Source of the DNA: an uncultured Muribaculaceae bacterium
GTDB taxonomy: Bacteria > Bacteroidota > Bacteroidia > Bacteroidales > Muribaculaceae
Assembly: GCA_910586595.1 (NCBI GenBank)
Contig: CAJUJB010000007.1
Coordinates: forward strand, 1 to 64,000
Reading direction: 5' to 3'
DNA: 64,000 bases
The translations under genes were made by a program, and so were the position numbers. Every line of letters begins with the position of its first letter. The first letter of the stretch is position 1. Positions 43,146 to 52,600 of the stretch are shown in pieces. Under the pieces are notes generated by a model, which saw nothing but the letters and a program-made list of their open reading frames with translations, made no database searches and was not told where the DNA came from.

Positions 43146-45440
43146 ATGCTTAAAAGATTAATCATGGCGGCCATGGCTTCTGTCATGGCCCTTACATCGT
43201 TCTGTCGGGAGGATATATCCGGACAGACTATAGCCGGCAATGTCTCCGACGGAGAGACCGGAGAGGCGCTCACCGGATGTCTTGTTGTTCTTAAAGGGAA
43301 TGTACCGAAAGCCACTGTAACAGATGCTGACGGACATTACGTATTCACCGACCTCGAGAATGCTGAGTACTACGTTGAGGTATCATATACCGGGTTTAAA
43401 AATGCACGTGCTCTGGCCGAACCCGGCATGACCGAGGTCAATTTCGTCCTCGAGCCAGACGCGTTCATGCTTGACCAGGTTGTGGTCACCTCCTCAAAAA
43501 GTGAGATACGCCGGCGTGAGAGCCCTGCGCTGGTGAGCGTTCTTCCCGCAAAGATTTTCGATAGGGTAGGGGCGTGTACACTTGCCGGAGGCCTCGATTT
43601 CCAGCCTGGTGTAAGGGTTGAGAACGATTGTCAGAACTGCGGCTTCACGCAGGTGCGTATCAATGGACTCGATGGCCATTATTCTCAGATATTGGTAAAT
43701 TCACGTCCGGTATTCTCGGCCTTATCCGGGGTGTATGGGCTTGAGCAGATTCCGGCGAATATGATCGAACGAGTCGAAGTGATGCGTGGCGGTGGTTCGG
43801 CCCTCTTCGGTTCTTCGGCCGTAGGTGGAACGATCAATATCATAACCAAAGACCCTACCGAAAATTCTGCAAGTGTGTCGCATACCCTCCGCTCGATAGG
43901 CGTGTCGGGCAGCCTTGAAAACACAACCATGCTGAATGCGTCAGTAGTTACCGACAACGATATGGCCGGGCTTACGCTGTATGCCCAGAGCAATGTGCGC
44001 GACGGATACGATGATGACGCGGACGGCTTTACAGAGGTGCCAGAGCTAAATTCCCAGACCATCGGTGTGCGCGGATTTGTGCGCCCTGCACCAGCCTCGC
44101 GCATATCTGCGGAATATCATACCACACACGACTACCGCCGCGGAGGTGATAAGCTCGACCAACCGGCCCATATGGCTATGGTCGCTGAGCAGGCGGAGCA
44201 CAATATCCATGCGGCCGAGCTTACTTATGATATATGGCCGCGTGAGCATCGCGATCATGTGTCGGTCTTCACGGCCATGCAGTCGACCCGGCGCAAGAGC
44301 TATTATGGATCGGATATGGATCCCGACGCTTATGGCCGCACGTCGGATCTTGTTGTGACGGCCGGCTCGCAGTGGACACACGAGATCGACCGGTTTCTGT
44401 TTATGCCTTCAGAGTTGGTGGCGGGCATAGAGTATAGCCATAACCGCCTTCATGATGTGACGCTGGGATATGACCACGATATGCTTCAGAAGGTCAATAT
44501 CTATAGCGCATACCTACAGAATGAGTGGCGCAACACCAAATGGGGCATACTCATCGGCGCACGCGTCGACAAGCATTCTCTCATATCAAAACCGGTGGTG
44601 TCGCCACGAATCAATCTCCGCTTCAATCCTCAGGATAATTTTAATTTCCGTGTATCGTACTCGACTGGCTTCCGGTCGCCACAGACCTACGATGAAGATC
44701 TCCACGTGGCGATTGTCGGAGGAGAGAGGGTTGTGACGGTATTGGCTCCCGGCCTCAAAGAAGAGGATTCGCGCAGTGTAAGCGCGTCGGCCGATATGTA
44801 TCATCGTTTCGGAAATGTACAGACCAATCTTCTTATAGAAGGCTTCTTCACTGATCTAAGCGATGTATTCGCACTCCGCGAGTTGCCGGAGGCTGATGAA
44901 AACGGGAATGCCGTTCTTGAACGGTATAATGGCTCAGGTGCGCGCGTATATGGCGTGAATATAGAGGCGAAGGCTTTCTTCCCTGCTCATATTGATGTGC
45001 AGGCCGGAGTCACCCTCCAGCGCAGCCGCTATAAATCGCCCGAGGTGTGGAGTGATAATCCGGATGTGGCACCGGCAAAAAAGATGTTCCGCACACCTGA
45101 CGTGTATGGATATCTCACCGCCAACTGGGAAATCAGCCGGGCATTCAAGGCATCTCTTAATGGCACATGCACAGGCCCTATGACAGTGCAGCATCTTGCC
45201 GGGTCGGGCACTCCGGTCGACGAGGCAGTACGTACGCCGGTCTTCTTTGACGCCTCGCTTATGCTGACATACTGTGTTAAAGTCCTCGGAAAGGCCGATC
45301 TTGACATCACTGCCGGCATATCGAATATCTTCAACTCTTACCAGCGTGACTTTGACCAGGGGCCCATGCGTGACTCCGGGTATATCTATGGCCCGATGCT
45401 GCCGAGGAGTCTTTCGGTAGGCTTCAGACTGGCAATCTGA
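43146..45440 (+). CDS. TonB-dependent outer-membrane receptor with CxxC plug motif
   Basis: A 764-aa outer-membrane transporter. Order: signal peptide (about 1-25), carboxypeptidase-regulatory-like domain (about 26-105, IAGNVSDGETGEALTGCLVVL), plug domain (about 110-235) and a 22-strand barrel. The plug has CQNCGFTQVRINGL (Cys162, Cys165), a pair absent from most siderophore receptors that suggests metal or heme-type handling or a disulfide. The usual plug feature VEVMRGGGSALFGSSAVGGTINIIT is present. The start at 43146 gives a proper signal peptide. Its partner is the His-rich protein upstream; substrate unproven. Confidence 0.88.
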   Translation: MLKRLIMAAMASVMALTSFCREDISGQTIAGNVSDGETGEALTGCLVVLKGNVPKATVTDADGHYVFTDLENAEYYVEVSYTGFKNARALAEPGMTEVNFVLEPDAFMLDQVVVTSSKSEIRRRESPALVSVLPAKIFDRVGACTLAGGLDFQPGVRVENDCQNCGFTQVRINGLDGHYSQILVNSRPVFSALSGVYGLEQIPANMIERVEVMRGGGSALFGSSAVGGTINIITKDPTENSASVSHTLRSIGVSGSLENTTMLNASVVTDNDMAGLTLYAQSNVRDGYDDDADGFTEVPELNSQTIGVRGFVRPAPASRISAEYHTTHDYRRGGDKLDQPAHMAMVAEQAEHNIHAAELTYDIWPREHRDHVSVFTAMQSTRRKSYYGSDMDPDAYGRTSDLVVTAGSQWTHEIDRFLFMPSELVAGIEYSHNRLHDVTLGYDHDMLQKVNIYSAYLQNEWRNTKWGILIGARVDKHSLISKPVVSPRINLRFNPQDNFNFRVSYSTGFRSPQTYDEDLHVAIVGGERVVTVLAPGLKEEDSRSVSASADMYHRFGNVQTNLLIEGFFTDLSDVFALRELPEADENGNAVLERYNGSGARVYGVNIEAKAFFPAHIDVQAGVTLQRSRYKSPEVWSDNPDVAPAKKMFRTPDVYGYLTANWEISRAFKASLNGTCTGPMTVQHLAGSGTPVDEAVRTPVFFDASLMLTYCVKVLGKADLDITAGISNIFNSYQRDFDQGPMRDSGYIYGPMLPRSLSVGFRLAI

Positions 45441-45461
45441 AAAAAGGTAAATAAAAAACTT

Positions 45462-45492
45462 TTTGCAGAATGAAAAAAAAGTCGTACCTTTG
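45462..45492 (+). promoter_or_regulatory. Promoter of rplM-rpsI
   Basis: TTTG (45462-45465), a 19-bp spacer and TACCTTTG (45485-45492) give a near-ideal promoter, as expected for ribosomal protein genes. Confidence 0.85.
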
Positions 45493-45603
45493 CGGCACCG
45501 ATTATGTCCAACACTTTAGATGACAGCCGCGCGGCACGCTTTTGGCCAAGCACGCCTCTACGCGACAGTCGATTTATGTAACAATTAATCAACGAATTAG
45601 AAA
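45493..45603 (+). other. Leader of rplM-rpsI, possibly autoregulatory
   Basis: About 105 nt of untranslated RNA lie between the promoter and the GTG start of rplM. It contains GC-rich segments that can pair (for example GCCGCGCGGC near 45523-45532). Leaders before rplM are sites of feedback control in several bacteria. I cannot confirm a match to any described leader family. Confidence 0.4.
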
Positions 45604-46083
45604 GTGGATACTATTAGCTACCGCACCGATTTTCCCAATGCTCAGGAAGTTCAGCACGAATGGGTTGTGATCGATGCAACCGACCAGGTTCTTGGTCGTC
45701 TCTGCGCAAAAGTTGCAAAACTTCTCCGCGGCAAATACAAACCCTCTTACTCGCCCAACGTTGAATGTGGCGACAACGTTATCATCATCAATGCCGACAA
45801 AGTGGTTCTCACCGGCAAAAAGATGACCGACCGTATCTATCTCAACTACACCGGCTATCCCGGTGGCCAGCGTCAGGCTACACCTGAAGTGCTCATGAAA
45901 AAATCTTTCAACAAGCACCTCAAACCCGGCATGAACCCCCTCTTCATCCGCGTGATGAAAGGTATGCTCCCCAAGAACCGTCTTGGCCGTCGCCTGATTG
46001 AGAACATGCACGTATACAATGGTCCCAATCATCCCCACGAGGCTCAGAACCCCACTGTAATCGACATTAACAAACTGAAATAA
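45604..46083 (+). CDS. rplM: 50S ribosomal protein L13
   Basis: An early-assembly 23S rRNA-binding protein of the large subunit. The 159-aa protein has EWVVIDATDQVLGRLCAKVAKLLRGKYKPSYSP, then GDNVIIINADKVVLTGKKM and the C-terminal HPHEAQNP. It appears to start at GTG (45604); MDTISYRTDF matches the Bacteroidetes L13 N-terminus and there is no ATG upstream in frame. Followed 8 bp later by rpsI. Codon use is strongly biased (AAC, CGT, CTC), as in highly expressed genes. Confidence 0.97.
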   Translation: MDTISYRTDFPNAQEVQHEWVVIDATDQVLGRLCAKVAKLLRGKYKPSYSPNVECGDNVIIINADKVVLTGKKMTDRIYLNYTGYPGGQRQATPEVLMKKSFNKHLKPGMNPLFIRVMKGMLPKNRLGRRLIENMHVYNGPNHPHEAQNPTVIDINKLK

Positions 46084-46091
46084 TCGCCACA

Positions 46092-46478
46092 ATGGAAACA
46101 GTAAATGCAGTTGGCCGCCGCAAGGCCGCCGTGGCCCGCGTAATCCTTAAAGAAGGCAACGGCACCATCACCATCAACAAGCGCCCCCTCAACGTATACT
46201 TCCCCTCGTCGATTCTTCAGTACATCGTTAAGCAGCCCCTCAACACACTCGAAGTTGCTGACAAATACGATATCCATGTCAACCTCGACGGTGGCGGCTA
46301 CAAAGGCCAGGCAGAGGCTCTTCGTCTCGGTATCGCCCGCGCGCTTGTAAAAATCAACCCCGACGACAAGGCCGTTCTCCGCAAGCACGGCTTCATGACC
46401 CGCGACCCCCGCGCTGTCGAGCGTAAAAAGCCCGGTCAGCCCAAGGCACGCAAACGCTTCCAGTTCTCCAAGCGTTAA
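46092..46478 (+). CDS. rpsI: 30S ribosomal protein S9
   Basis: Small-subunit protein whose C-terminal basic tail reaches the P-site tRNA. The 128-aa protein has AVGRRKAAVARVILKEGNG at the N-terminus, GGGYKGQAEALRLGIARAL, and ends in the conserved KKPGQPKARKRFQFSKR with the terminal Lys-Arg. Co-transcribed with rplM, as in most bacteria. Confidence 0.98.
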   Translation: METVNAVGRRKAAVARVILKEGNGTITINKRPLNVYFPSSILQYIVKQPLNTLEVADKYDIHVNLDGGGYKGQAEALRLGIARALVKINPDDKAVLRKHGFMTRDPRAVERKKPGQPKARKRFQFSKR

Positions 46479-46493
46479 TCTCCCTTACCATAC

Positions 46494-46584
46494 GGCGGCT
46501 TCAGCATCCTTTCAGGATGTGCCGCCTGACAAGTGTTTAGTATCTAAACCGCGCCGATGGACCTGCGTTCCCTACCCCGCGGTT
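46494..46584 (+). other. Two hairpins between rpsI and rpsB (terminator or S2 leader)
   Basis: First hairpin: GGCGGC...GCCGCC with an inner CATCCT/AGGATG stem (46494-46526). Second: AACCGCG...CGCGGTT (46547-46553 with 46578-46584). No T run follows the first, so it is not a classical terminator. Together they form a structured 5' leader before rpsB and could be an S2-binding autoregulatory site. Confidence 0.45.
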
Positions 46585-46623
46585 GCTTAAAATCAAAAGA
46601 ACGTAAACCTAACAACTACAAAA

Positions 46624-47457
46624 ATGGCTAATCCCACATTTGAACAGCTCCTCGAAGCTGGCTGCCACTTCGGCCACCTCAAACGCAAATGGAACCCCGC
46701 AATGGCACCTTACATCTTCATGGAGCGTAATGGTATCCACATAATCGACCTCTATAAGACCGAAGCCAAGCTCGCCGAGGCTGCCAACGTGCTCCGCGGC
46801 ATGGCCAAGCAAGGCAAGAAAGTCCTCTTCGTAGCCACCAAGAAGCAGGCTAAGCAGGTAATCGCCGACCTCGCTTCATCGGTAGGCATGCCCTACGTTA
46901 TCGAGCGCTGGCCCGGTGGTATGCTCACCAACTTCCCCACCATCCGCAAGGCTGTCCGCAAGATGACCACCATCGACAAGATGAGCAAAGACGGTACATT
47001 CGACAACCTCTCGAAGCGTGAGCGTCTCCAGATCACCCGTCAGCGTGCCAAACTTGAGAAGACCCTCGGCTCTATCGCCGACCTCAACCGTCTTCCCTCG
47101 GCCCTCTTCGTTGTTGACGTCCTCAAAGAGCGTATCGCCGTTGCTGAGGCTAACCGTCTCGGTATCCCCGTATTCGCTATGGTTGACACCAACTCTGATC
47201 CTACTACCGTAGACTACGTAATCCCCGCAAACGATGACGCATCGAAGTCTATCGAGCTCATCGCCGGTACCCTCGTAGCTGCAATGGCAGAAGGTCTCGA
47301 AGAGCGTAAGGCAGAGAAACTCGACAACGAGGCTGCTGAAGCACAGGCTGAAAACGCCGCTCCCCGCCGCGAACGTCGTCGTGTACGCCGCAACGATGCA
47401 CCCGCAGCAGAAGCCGCTGAAGCTCCCGCAGCAGAAGAAGCCCCCGCTGCCGAATAA
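46624..47457 (+). CDS. rpsB: 30S ribosomal protein S2
   Basis: Small-subunit protein assembled late, near S1. The core (about 1-225) has LLEAGCHFGHLKRKWNPAMAPYIF, FVATKKQAK, ERWPGGMLTNFPTI and GIPVFAMVDTNSDPT. A C-terminal tail of about 45 residues is rich in Ala, Glu and Arg (ending APAAEEAPAAE), an extension common in Bacteroidetes S2. Followed 38 bp later by tsf. Confidence 0.97.
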   Translation: MANPTFEQLLEAGCHFGHLKRKWNPAMAPYIFMERNGIHIIDLYKTEAKLAEAANVLRGMAKQGKKVLFVATKKQAKQVIADLASSVGMPYVIERWPGGMLTNFPTIRKAVRKMTTIDKMSKDGTFDNLSKRERLQITRQRAKLEKTLGSIADLNRLPSALFVVDVLKERIAVAEANRLGIPVFAMVDTNSDPTTVDYVIPANDDASKSIELIAGTLVAAMAEGLEERKAEKLDNEAAEAQAENAAPRRERRRVRRNDAPAAEAAEAPAAEEAPAAE

Positions 47458-47495
47458 TCCATATTAACTAACGCCTAACACCGATATATACGACT

Positions 47496-48488
47496 ATGGC
47501 AGTTACAATGGCAGAAATCACCAAGCTGCGCAACCTTACAAGCGCCGGCCTGATGGACTGCAAAAAAGCTCTCGCCGAAACTAACGGCGACATCGACGCC
47601 GCAGTAGAAATCCTTCGCCAGAAAGGCAAGGCCGTAGCTGCAAAACGTGAAGACCGTCAGGCTTCTGAAGGCTGCGTGCTCGCTAAGAACGAAGGCGACT
47701 TCGCCGCTATCGTAGCCCTCTGCTGCGAGACAGACTTCGTTGCTAAAAACGCAGGTTTCGTAGCTCTCACCCAGCGTCTTCTCGACTTCGCAGTTGCCAA
47801 CCGCATCAAGTCGCTCGACGAACTTAAGGCCGCTACAATCGACGGTATGACCGTTGCTGACCTTATCACCGACGAGACCGCCAAAACTGGTGAGAAGATT
47901 GAGCTTGGCCAGTACGAGTGCCTTGAGGCTCCTTCAACCACTTCTTACAACCACCTCGGCAACAAACTTTCTACCATCGCAGGTTTCAACCTCGAAGGCG
48001 TAGATTTCCAGGTCGGTCGTGACGTTGCCATGCAGATCGCTTCGATGAACCCCATCGCAGTTGACCGCGACAGCGTAGCTGAAGAGGTTAAGACCTCAGA
48101 GTACAACGTAGCCGTTGAAAAGACCAAGGAAGAGCAGGTTAAGAAGGCTGTAGACGCAGCTCTCAAGAAAGCCGGCATCAACCCCAACCTCGTAGACAGC
48201 GAAGATCACATCTCGTCTAACATCGCTAAGGGATGGCTCACCGAAGACGAAGCTGCCAAGGCCCGCACAATCATGGCCGAGACAGCTGCTGCAAAGGCTG
48301 CCAACCTTCCCGAGCAGATGATCAAGAACATCGCCGAAGGCCGTCTCAACAAGTTCTTCAAGGAATCTTGCCTCATGGAGCAGGAATTCGTTAAAGACGG
48401 TGAGCTTACCATCGGTCAGTACCTGGAGAAAGCCGCTAAAGGACTCGTTGTAGTTTCTTTCAAGCGCGTAAACCTCAACCAGGACTAA
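47496..48488 (+). CDS. tsf: Elongation factor Ts
   Basis: Guanine nucleotide exchange factor that recycles EF-Tu from GDP to GTP. The 330-aa protein starts with the UBA-like ITKLRNLTSAGLMDCKKALAETNGDIDAAVEILRQKG, then TDFVAKN, the core dimer domain and the terminal KFFKESCLMEQEFVKD. A longer linker around 210-260 is typical of Bacteroidetes. A tRNA-Arg gene follows 43 bp downstream. Confidence 0.97.
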   Translation: MAVTMAEITKLRNLTSAGLMDCKKALAETNGDIDAAVEILRQKGKAVAAKREDRQASEGCVLAKNEGDFAAIVALCCETDFVAKNAGFVALTQRLLDFAVANRIKSLDELKAATIDGMTVADLITDETAKTGEKIELGQYECLEAPSTTSYNHLGNKLSTIAGFNLEGVDFQVGRDVAMQIASMNPIAVDRDSVAEEVKTSEYNVAVEKTKEEQVKKAVDAALKKAGINPNLVDSEDHISSNIAKGWLTEDEAAKARTIMAETAAAKAANLPEQMIKNIAEGRLNKFFKESCLMEQEFVKDGELTIGQYLEKAAKGLVVVSFKRVNLNQD

Positions 48489-48530
48489 TATAATACATAC
48501 TGCTACGGAGAAATCCGTGGCAGTCAGTGG

Positions 48531-48604
48531 GGTCCGGTAGCTCAGCTGGATAGAGCATCTGCCTTCTAAGCAGACGGTCCCGCGTTCGAGTCGCGGCCGG
48601 ATCA
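48531..48604 (+). tRNA. tRNA-Arg (anticodon TCT)
   Basis: A complete 74-nt cloverleaf. Acceptor GGTCCGG pairs with CCGGATC (one G-T pair), the D arm is GCTC/GAGC, the anticodon arm TCTGC/GCAGA encloses loop CTTCTAA (anticodon TCT, reading AGA/AGG), and the T arm is CCGCG/CGCGG with TTCGAGT. The discriminator is A at 48604 and CCA is encoded at 48605-48607. It lies 43 bp after tsf and likely shares that transcript. Confidence 0.97.
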
Positions 48605-48620
48605 CCATTAACAAACCTGC

Positions 48621-48656
48621 GAAGGCGATGAAGCAATTCATCGCCTTCATTTGTTA
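48621..48656 (+). terminator. Terminator after tRNA-Arg
   Basis: GAAGGCGATGAA (48621-48632) pairs perfectly with TTCATCGCCTTC (48637-48648), loop GCAA, followed by ATTTGTTAT. It ends the tsf-tRNA transcript. Confidence 0.8.
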
Positions 48657-48667
48657 TATAAAAAAGT

Positions 48668-49351
48668 ATGGAAGATGACAAGATATCACCAGGAATCAAT
48701 AGCGAAAAAGAAGGCTTCGATAGCCTCTTGGAAGAAGCAGCCAATGAAGCCCGAAGAATATCGTGCGCAATTCAAGAAGTTGCGGGAACAACGTCTTGCA
48801 AGGGAGTCCAAATCAATGGACTGAAGAAATGGGCTATAGGAAAAGGGTATTGGATTTCCAGCTACGATATTTTAGGCGAATTTTCTGACCGTGGCTCAGA
48901 AAATGAAGTCTATATGGACGCAGTGTATCAAATTGTTTACAAATTAAACGATTTCAGATATGCCGACGACAATCTTGAATCGTTCTTCCAACGGATAAAA
49001 ATCCATAACAATCTTTTCGCCGATTGCGCCTATACCCTACATGGGTTCACAGAGAATCAAGAAGGTAAAATATGCGCTGTCATTTCTCAACCGTTTATTC
49101 GGGCAGATCGTGAAGCTTCTATTGAAGAAATTGCCGGAGCGTTAGCCTTGATGGGGTTCGCGCCTATGCAGGACGGAGAATATTTTACAAACGACGAGGT
49201 GGATATTTTCGACGCATTGCCAAACAATGTTCTTCATGGAATCGACGGCAACCTTTATTTCATAGATACAATTTGCCTCCCATCTAACAACAACTTCATT
49301 GACTCATATAAATCCCTCTCTCCCAATTGGAATAGAGCGCACTTGGAATAG
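48668..49351 (+). CDS. Polyvalent-type protein kinase domain protein (accessory)
   Basis: A 227-aa protein resembling the 'putative polyvalent protein kinase' domain found in large proteins of phages and conjugative elements. The start of that domain is visible as GSENEVYMDAVYQIVYKLNDFRYADDNLESFF. The end reads EVDIFDALPNNVLHGIDGNLYFIDT, with the kinase-like Asp-x-x-x-x-Asn and Asp. Residues 1-65 are unrecognised. The gene is more A/T-rich than its neighbours and lies directly behind tRNA-Arg, a common integration site, which suggests transfer. The larger multidomain protein is absent, so it may be a remnant or a stand-alone modifier. Confidence 0.65.
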   Translation: MEDDKISPGINSEKEGFDSLLEEAANEARRISCAIQEVAGTTSCKGVQINGLKKWAIGKGYWISSYDILGEFSDRGSENEVYMDAVYQIVYKLNDFRYADDNLESFFQRIKIHNNLFADCAYTLHGFTENQEGKICAVISQPFIRADREASIEEIAGALALMGFAPMQDGEYFTNDEVDIFDALPNNVLHGIDGNLYFIDTICLPSNNNFIDSYKSLSPNWNRAHLE

Positions 49352-49371
49352 TTGATTTATAACACGGAACC

Positions 49372-49545
49372 ATGACAGAAAACACCAGCAGGATCGTTGA
49401 ATAAGACTGCACCTGCAAATCGGAACTCTTTTTTTCGAAAGAAGTAACAAAAGGAATAGGACTTTTGCCTGCAGGGTGCGTCATGGATATAGACGTGCTT
49501 GCTCCCAGGCGGATTACTTGTCAACTCCAACTCTTTGATCAATAA
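49372..49545 (+). pseudogene. Short reading frame broken by one stop codon
   Basis: An ATG at 49372 starts MTENTSRIVE, then TAA (49402-49404), and the same frame goes on for 46 more codons (DCTCKSELFFSKEV..., GIGLLPAGCVMDIDVLAPRR) to TAA at 49543-49545. If the first stop were a sense codon this would be a 57-residue protein ending within the downstream terminator. It may be a small accessory gene with a nonsense change, or chance. No family recognised. Confidence 0.3.
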
Positions 49546-49566
49546 AGGGTTGGAGTTGACGTTTTT
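49520..49566 (+). terminator. Terminator after the kinase-like gene region
   Basis: GTCAACTCCAAC (49520-49531) pairs perfectly with GTTGGAGTTGAC (49549-49560); the 17-nt loop can itself pair (CTTT/AAAG). Five Ts follow. Confidence 0.8.
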
Positions 49567-49643
49567 CAGGACTACCATATTTCTACCAAATAAAGACCCT
49601 GCAGGCCGCTAATTTTTGCCTCCAAAATCGAGGTAGTTTCTCA

Positions 49644-49651
49644 TATTTTTG
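49644..49651 (+). promoter_or_regulatory. -7 element of the beta-galactosidase gene
   Basis: TATTTTTG (49644-49651) matches TAnnTTTG, giving a leader of about 35 nt to the ATG at 49692. A TTTG at 49615-49618 is slightly too far (25 bp) for an ideal -33. Confidence 0.5.
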
Positions 49652-49691
49652 TTAATTTTAAGCCGTAGATTTAATCATCCAATTCATTATC

Positions 49692-52600
49692 ATGAAAAAT
49701 ACAGTCCTGTCTTTCGGGCTGCTCTTCACTGCCACCGTTCTATCGGCTCAGACAATGAGGGAATGGCAAGACCCGAATATAAATGAAGTGAACCGCATGC
49801 CCATGCATACTTCGTACTTCGCGTATGAGAATGATGCGGCCGCGCGCGATGGAGTAAAAGAAAACTCTGATAATTTTCTTAGCCTTAACGGCCTCTGGAA
49901 ATTCAACTGGGTCCGGGATGCCGACAGCCGGCCTACAGATTTTTTTAAACCCGGCTTCAATGACCGCGGCTGGGATGATATGCGAGTTCCTGCCGTTTGG
50001 GAGCTTAATGGCTACGGTGATCCACAATATGTGAATGTAGGATACGGCTGGAGAAACCAGTTCACAAATAATCCTCCTGAGGTGCCTGTGAAAAACAATC
50101 ACGTAGGCTCCTACCGCAAGACCATCCATATTCCAGCCTCATGGAAGAATAAAGATATAATAGCCCATTTCGGCTCAGTGACGTCTAATATCTATCTCTG
50201 GGTAAATGGCAAATTTGTGGGTTACGGAGAGGACAGTAAGCTTGAAAGTGAGTTTGACCTCACCCCTTATCTCAAGCCCGGTGAAGACAATCTTATAGCC
50301 TTTCAGGTCTTCCGCTGGAATGACGGTACGTATCTTGAAGACCAGGATTTCTTCCGTTTCAGCGGTGTTGGCCGTGACTGTTACCTGACGGCACGCGATA
50401 AGAACCGAATCGAGGATATACGCGTGACTCCCGATCTTGATGCCGCATATAAAGACGGTACTCTGACAGTTGACCTGACGATGAAAGGCAAGCGCCCCGT
50501 AGAGCTAACGCTCGTTGACGCTGCAGGTAAGGAAGTTGCCAGACTCGATGCAAAGAACGGAAAGAATGTGATGAGCGTTTCGGCTCCCGAAAAGTGGTCG
50601 GCCGAATCGCCATATCTCTATACCCTCTATGCCAGTGTGCCCGGAGGGGAGGTAATTCCCGTAAAGGTTGGTTTCCGCAAGATAGAGCTTGTCAACGGCC
50701 AGGTGCTTGTCAACGGTCAGCCAGTACTCTTCAAGGGCGCCAACCGTCATGAACTTGATCCTGACGGAGGCTATGTAGTGTCGCCCGAGCGTATGCTCCA
50801 GGACATCAAGACGATGAAGGAGTTCAATATCAATGCAGTGCGCACATGTCATTATCCCGACGACAATCTCTGGTACGATCTATGCGACCAATATGGTCTA
50901 TATATGGTTGCCGAGGCTAATATTGAATCTCATGGCATGGGCTATGGCGATGAGACGCTGGCTAAGAATCCGGCCTACAAGAAGGCCCATATTGAGCGTA
51001 ACGGTCGCAATGTAAGCCGTAACTTCAATCATCCTGCGATTATTTTCTGGTCGCTTGGCAATGAAGGCGGCGACGGCGGCAATTTTGTGGCTGCCAGCGA
51101 ATGGGTGAGAGAAAACGATCCGTCGCGCGCCGTGCAATATGAGCAAGCCCGCCAGCGTGAGCACACAGATATTTTCTGCCCGATGTATTACAATTACGAG
51201 CTGACGGAAGCCTATGCCAAAGACCCCTCTAAAGTAAAGCCTCTCATCCAGTGTGAGTATGCTCATGCCATGGGCAACTCGATGGGCGGATTCAAGGAAT
51301 ATTGGGATCTATACCGTAAGTATCCCAAGCTCCAGGGCGGTTTCATCTGGGATTTTGTTGATCAGTCGGTACGCTGGAAGACTGCCGATGGCAAGACTTT
51401 CTATGGCTACGGGGGCGACTTCAACCGCTATGATGCCTCCGACAATAACTTCTGTGACAACGGTCTGGTAAGCCCCGACCGTGTGCCTAATCCACATATG
51501 TATGAAGTTGGACGAATCTATCAGAATATCTGGACTACGCCCGGTGACCTCTCCAAGGGAGAATTAAAGATCTTCAATGAGAACTTCTTCCGGAATCTGG
51601 ATGATTATGCAATGGTTTGGAAGGTGCTGAAAAATGGTACTCCGGTTCGTTCCGGACGAGTTGAGAAGCTTGACGTAGCTCCGCAGTCGACTAAATCAGT
51701 CAACATTGATTTCGGCCCCGTCACGGAGGATGGAGAATGGCTGCTCGATGTCGCATACGAGCTCAAGCAGCCCGACGGTCTTCTTCCGATGGGATATGTT
51801 GTAGCCAAAAATCAGCTTGTACTGAAGCCTTATGAGGCACCAGCCCTTAATATTGCAAATGCCGTGCAGAAGAATATCTCTGTTGAGCTGCCTGTAATTG
51901 ATGAGACTGACCACAACTACCTTATCGTAAAAGGGGCTGATTTTGACATTGAATTCAATCGATGGAATGGCTTCATGATGAAATATGAGGTAGATGGCAA
52001 GGACTTTATCAAAGACGGCGAGAGCCTGACTCCAAACTTCTGGCGAGCATCGACCGACAATGATATGGGCGCAGGTCTCCAGCGTGAATATGCCGCATGG
52101 CGCAATCCTGAACTTAAACTCAAGTCGCTCACTGGAGAACTCGATGAGGCTGGGCTCGCTGTTGTCAAGGCTGAATACGACATGCCATCCGTTGCCGCCC
52201 AGTTGACCATGACCTACGCAATCAATAACAATGGTGCGATAAAAGTCACTGAAGATTTCAAGGCAGATCCGACAGCCAAGGTTTCAAACCTTTACCGCTT
52301 TGGTGTCCAGATGCCTATGCCTCTTGAATTTGATGAGATTGAATTCTATGGCCGCGGCCCCGGTGAAAACTATGTCGACCGAAATAACTCCGCCGATCTT
52401 GGCATTTATCGCCAGAAGGTAAAAGACCAGTTCTACCCTTATATCCGTCCGCAAGAGAACGGAAACAAGACAGATATCCGTGTTTGGCGTCAGCTCAACA
52501 AGAGCGGCTTCGGACTTGAGATTGTAGCGGCTGCGCCATTCTCGGCATCTGCCCTCAATTATACAATTGAGTCGCTCGACGATGGCGATGATAAGGGTCA

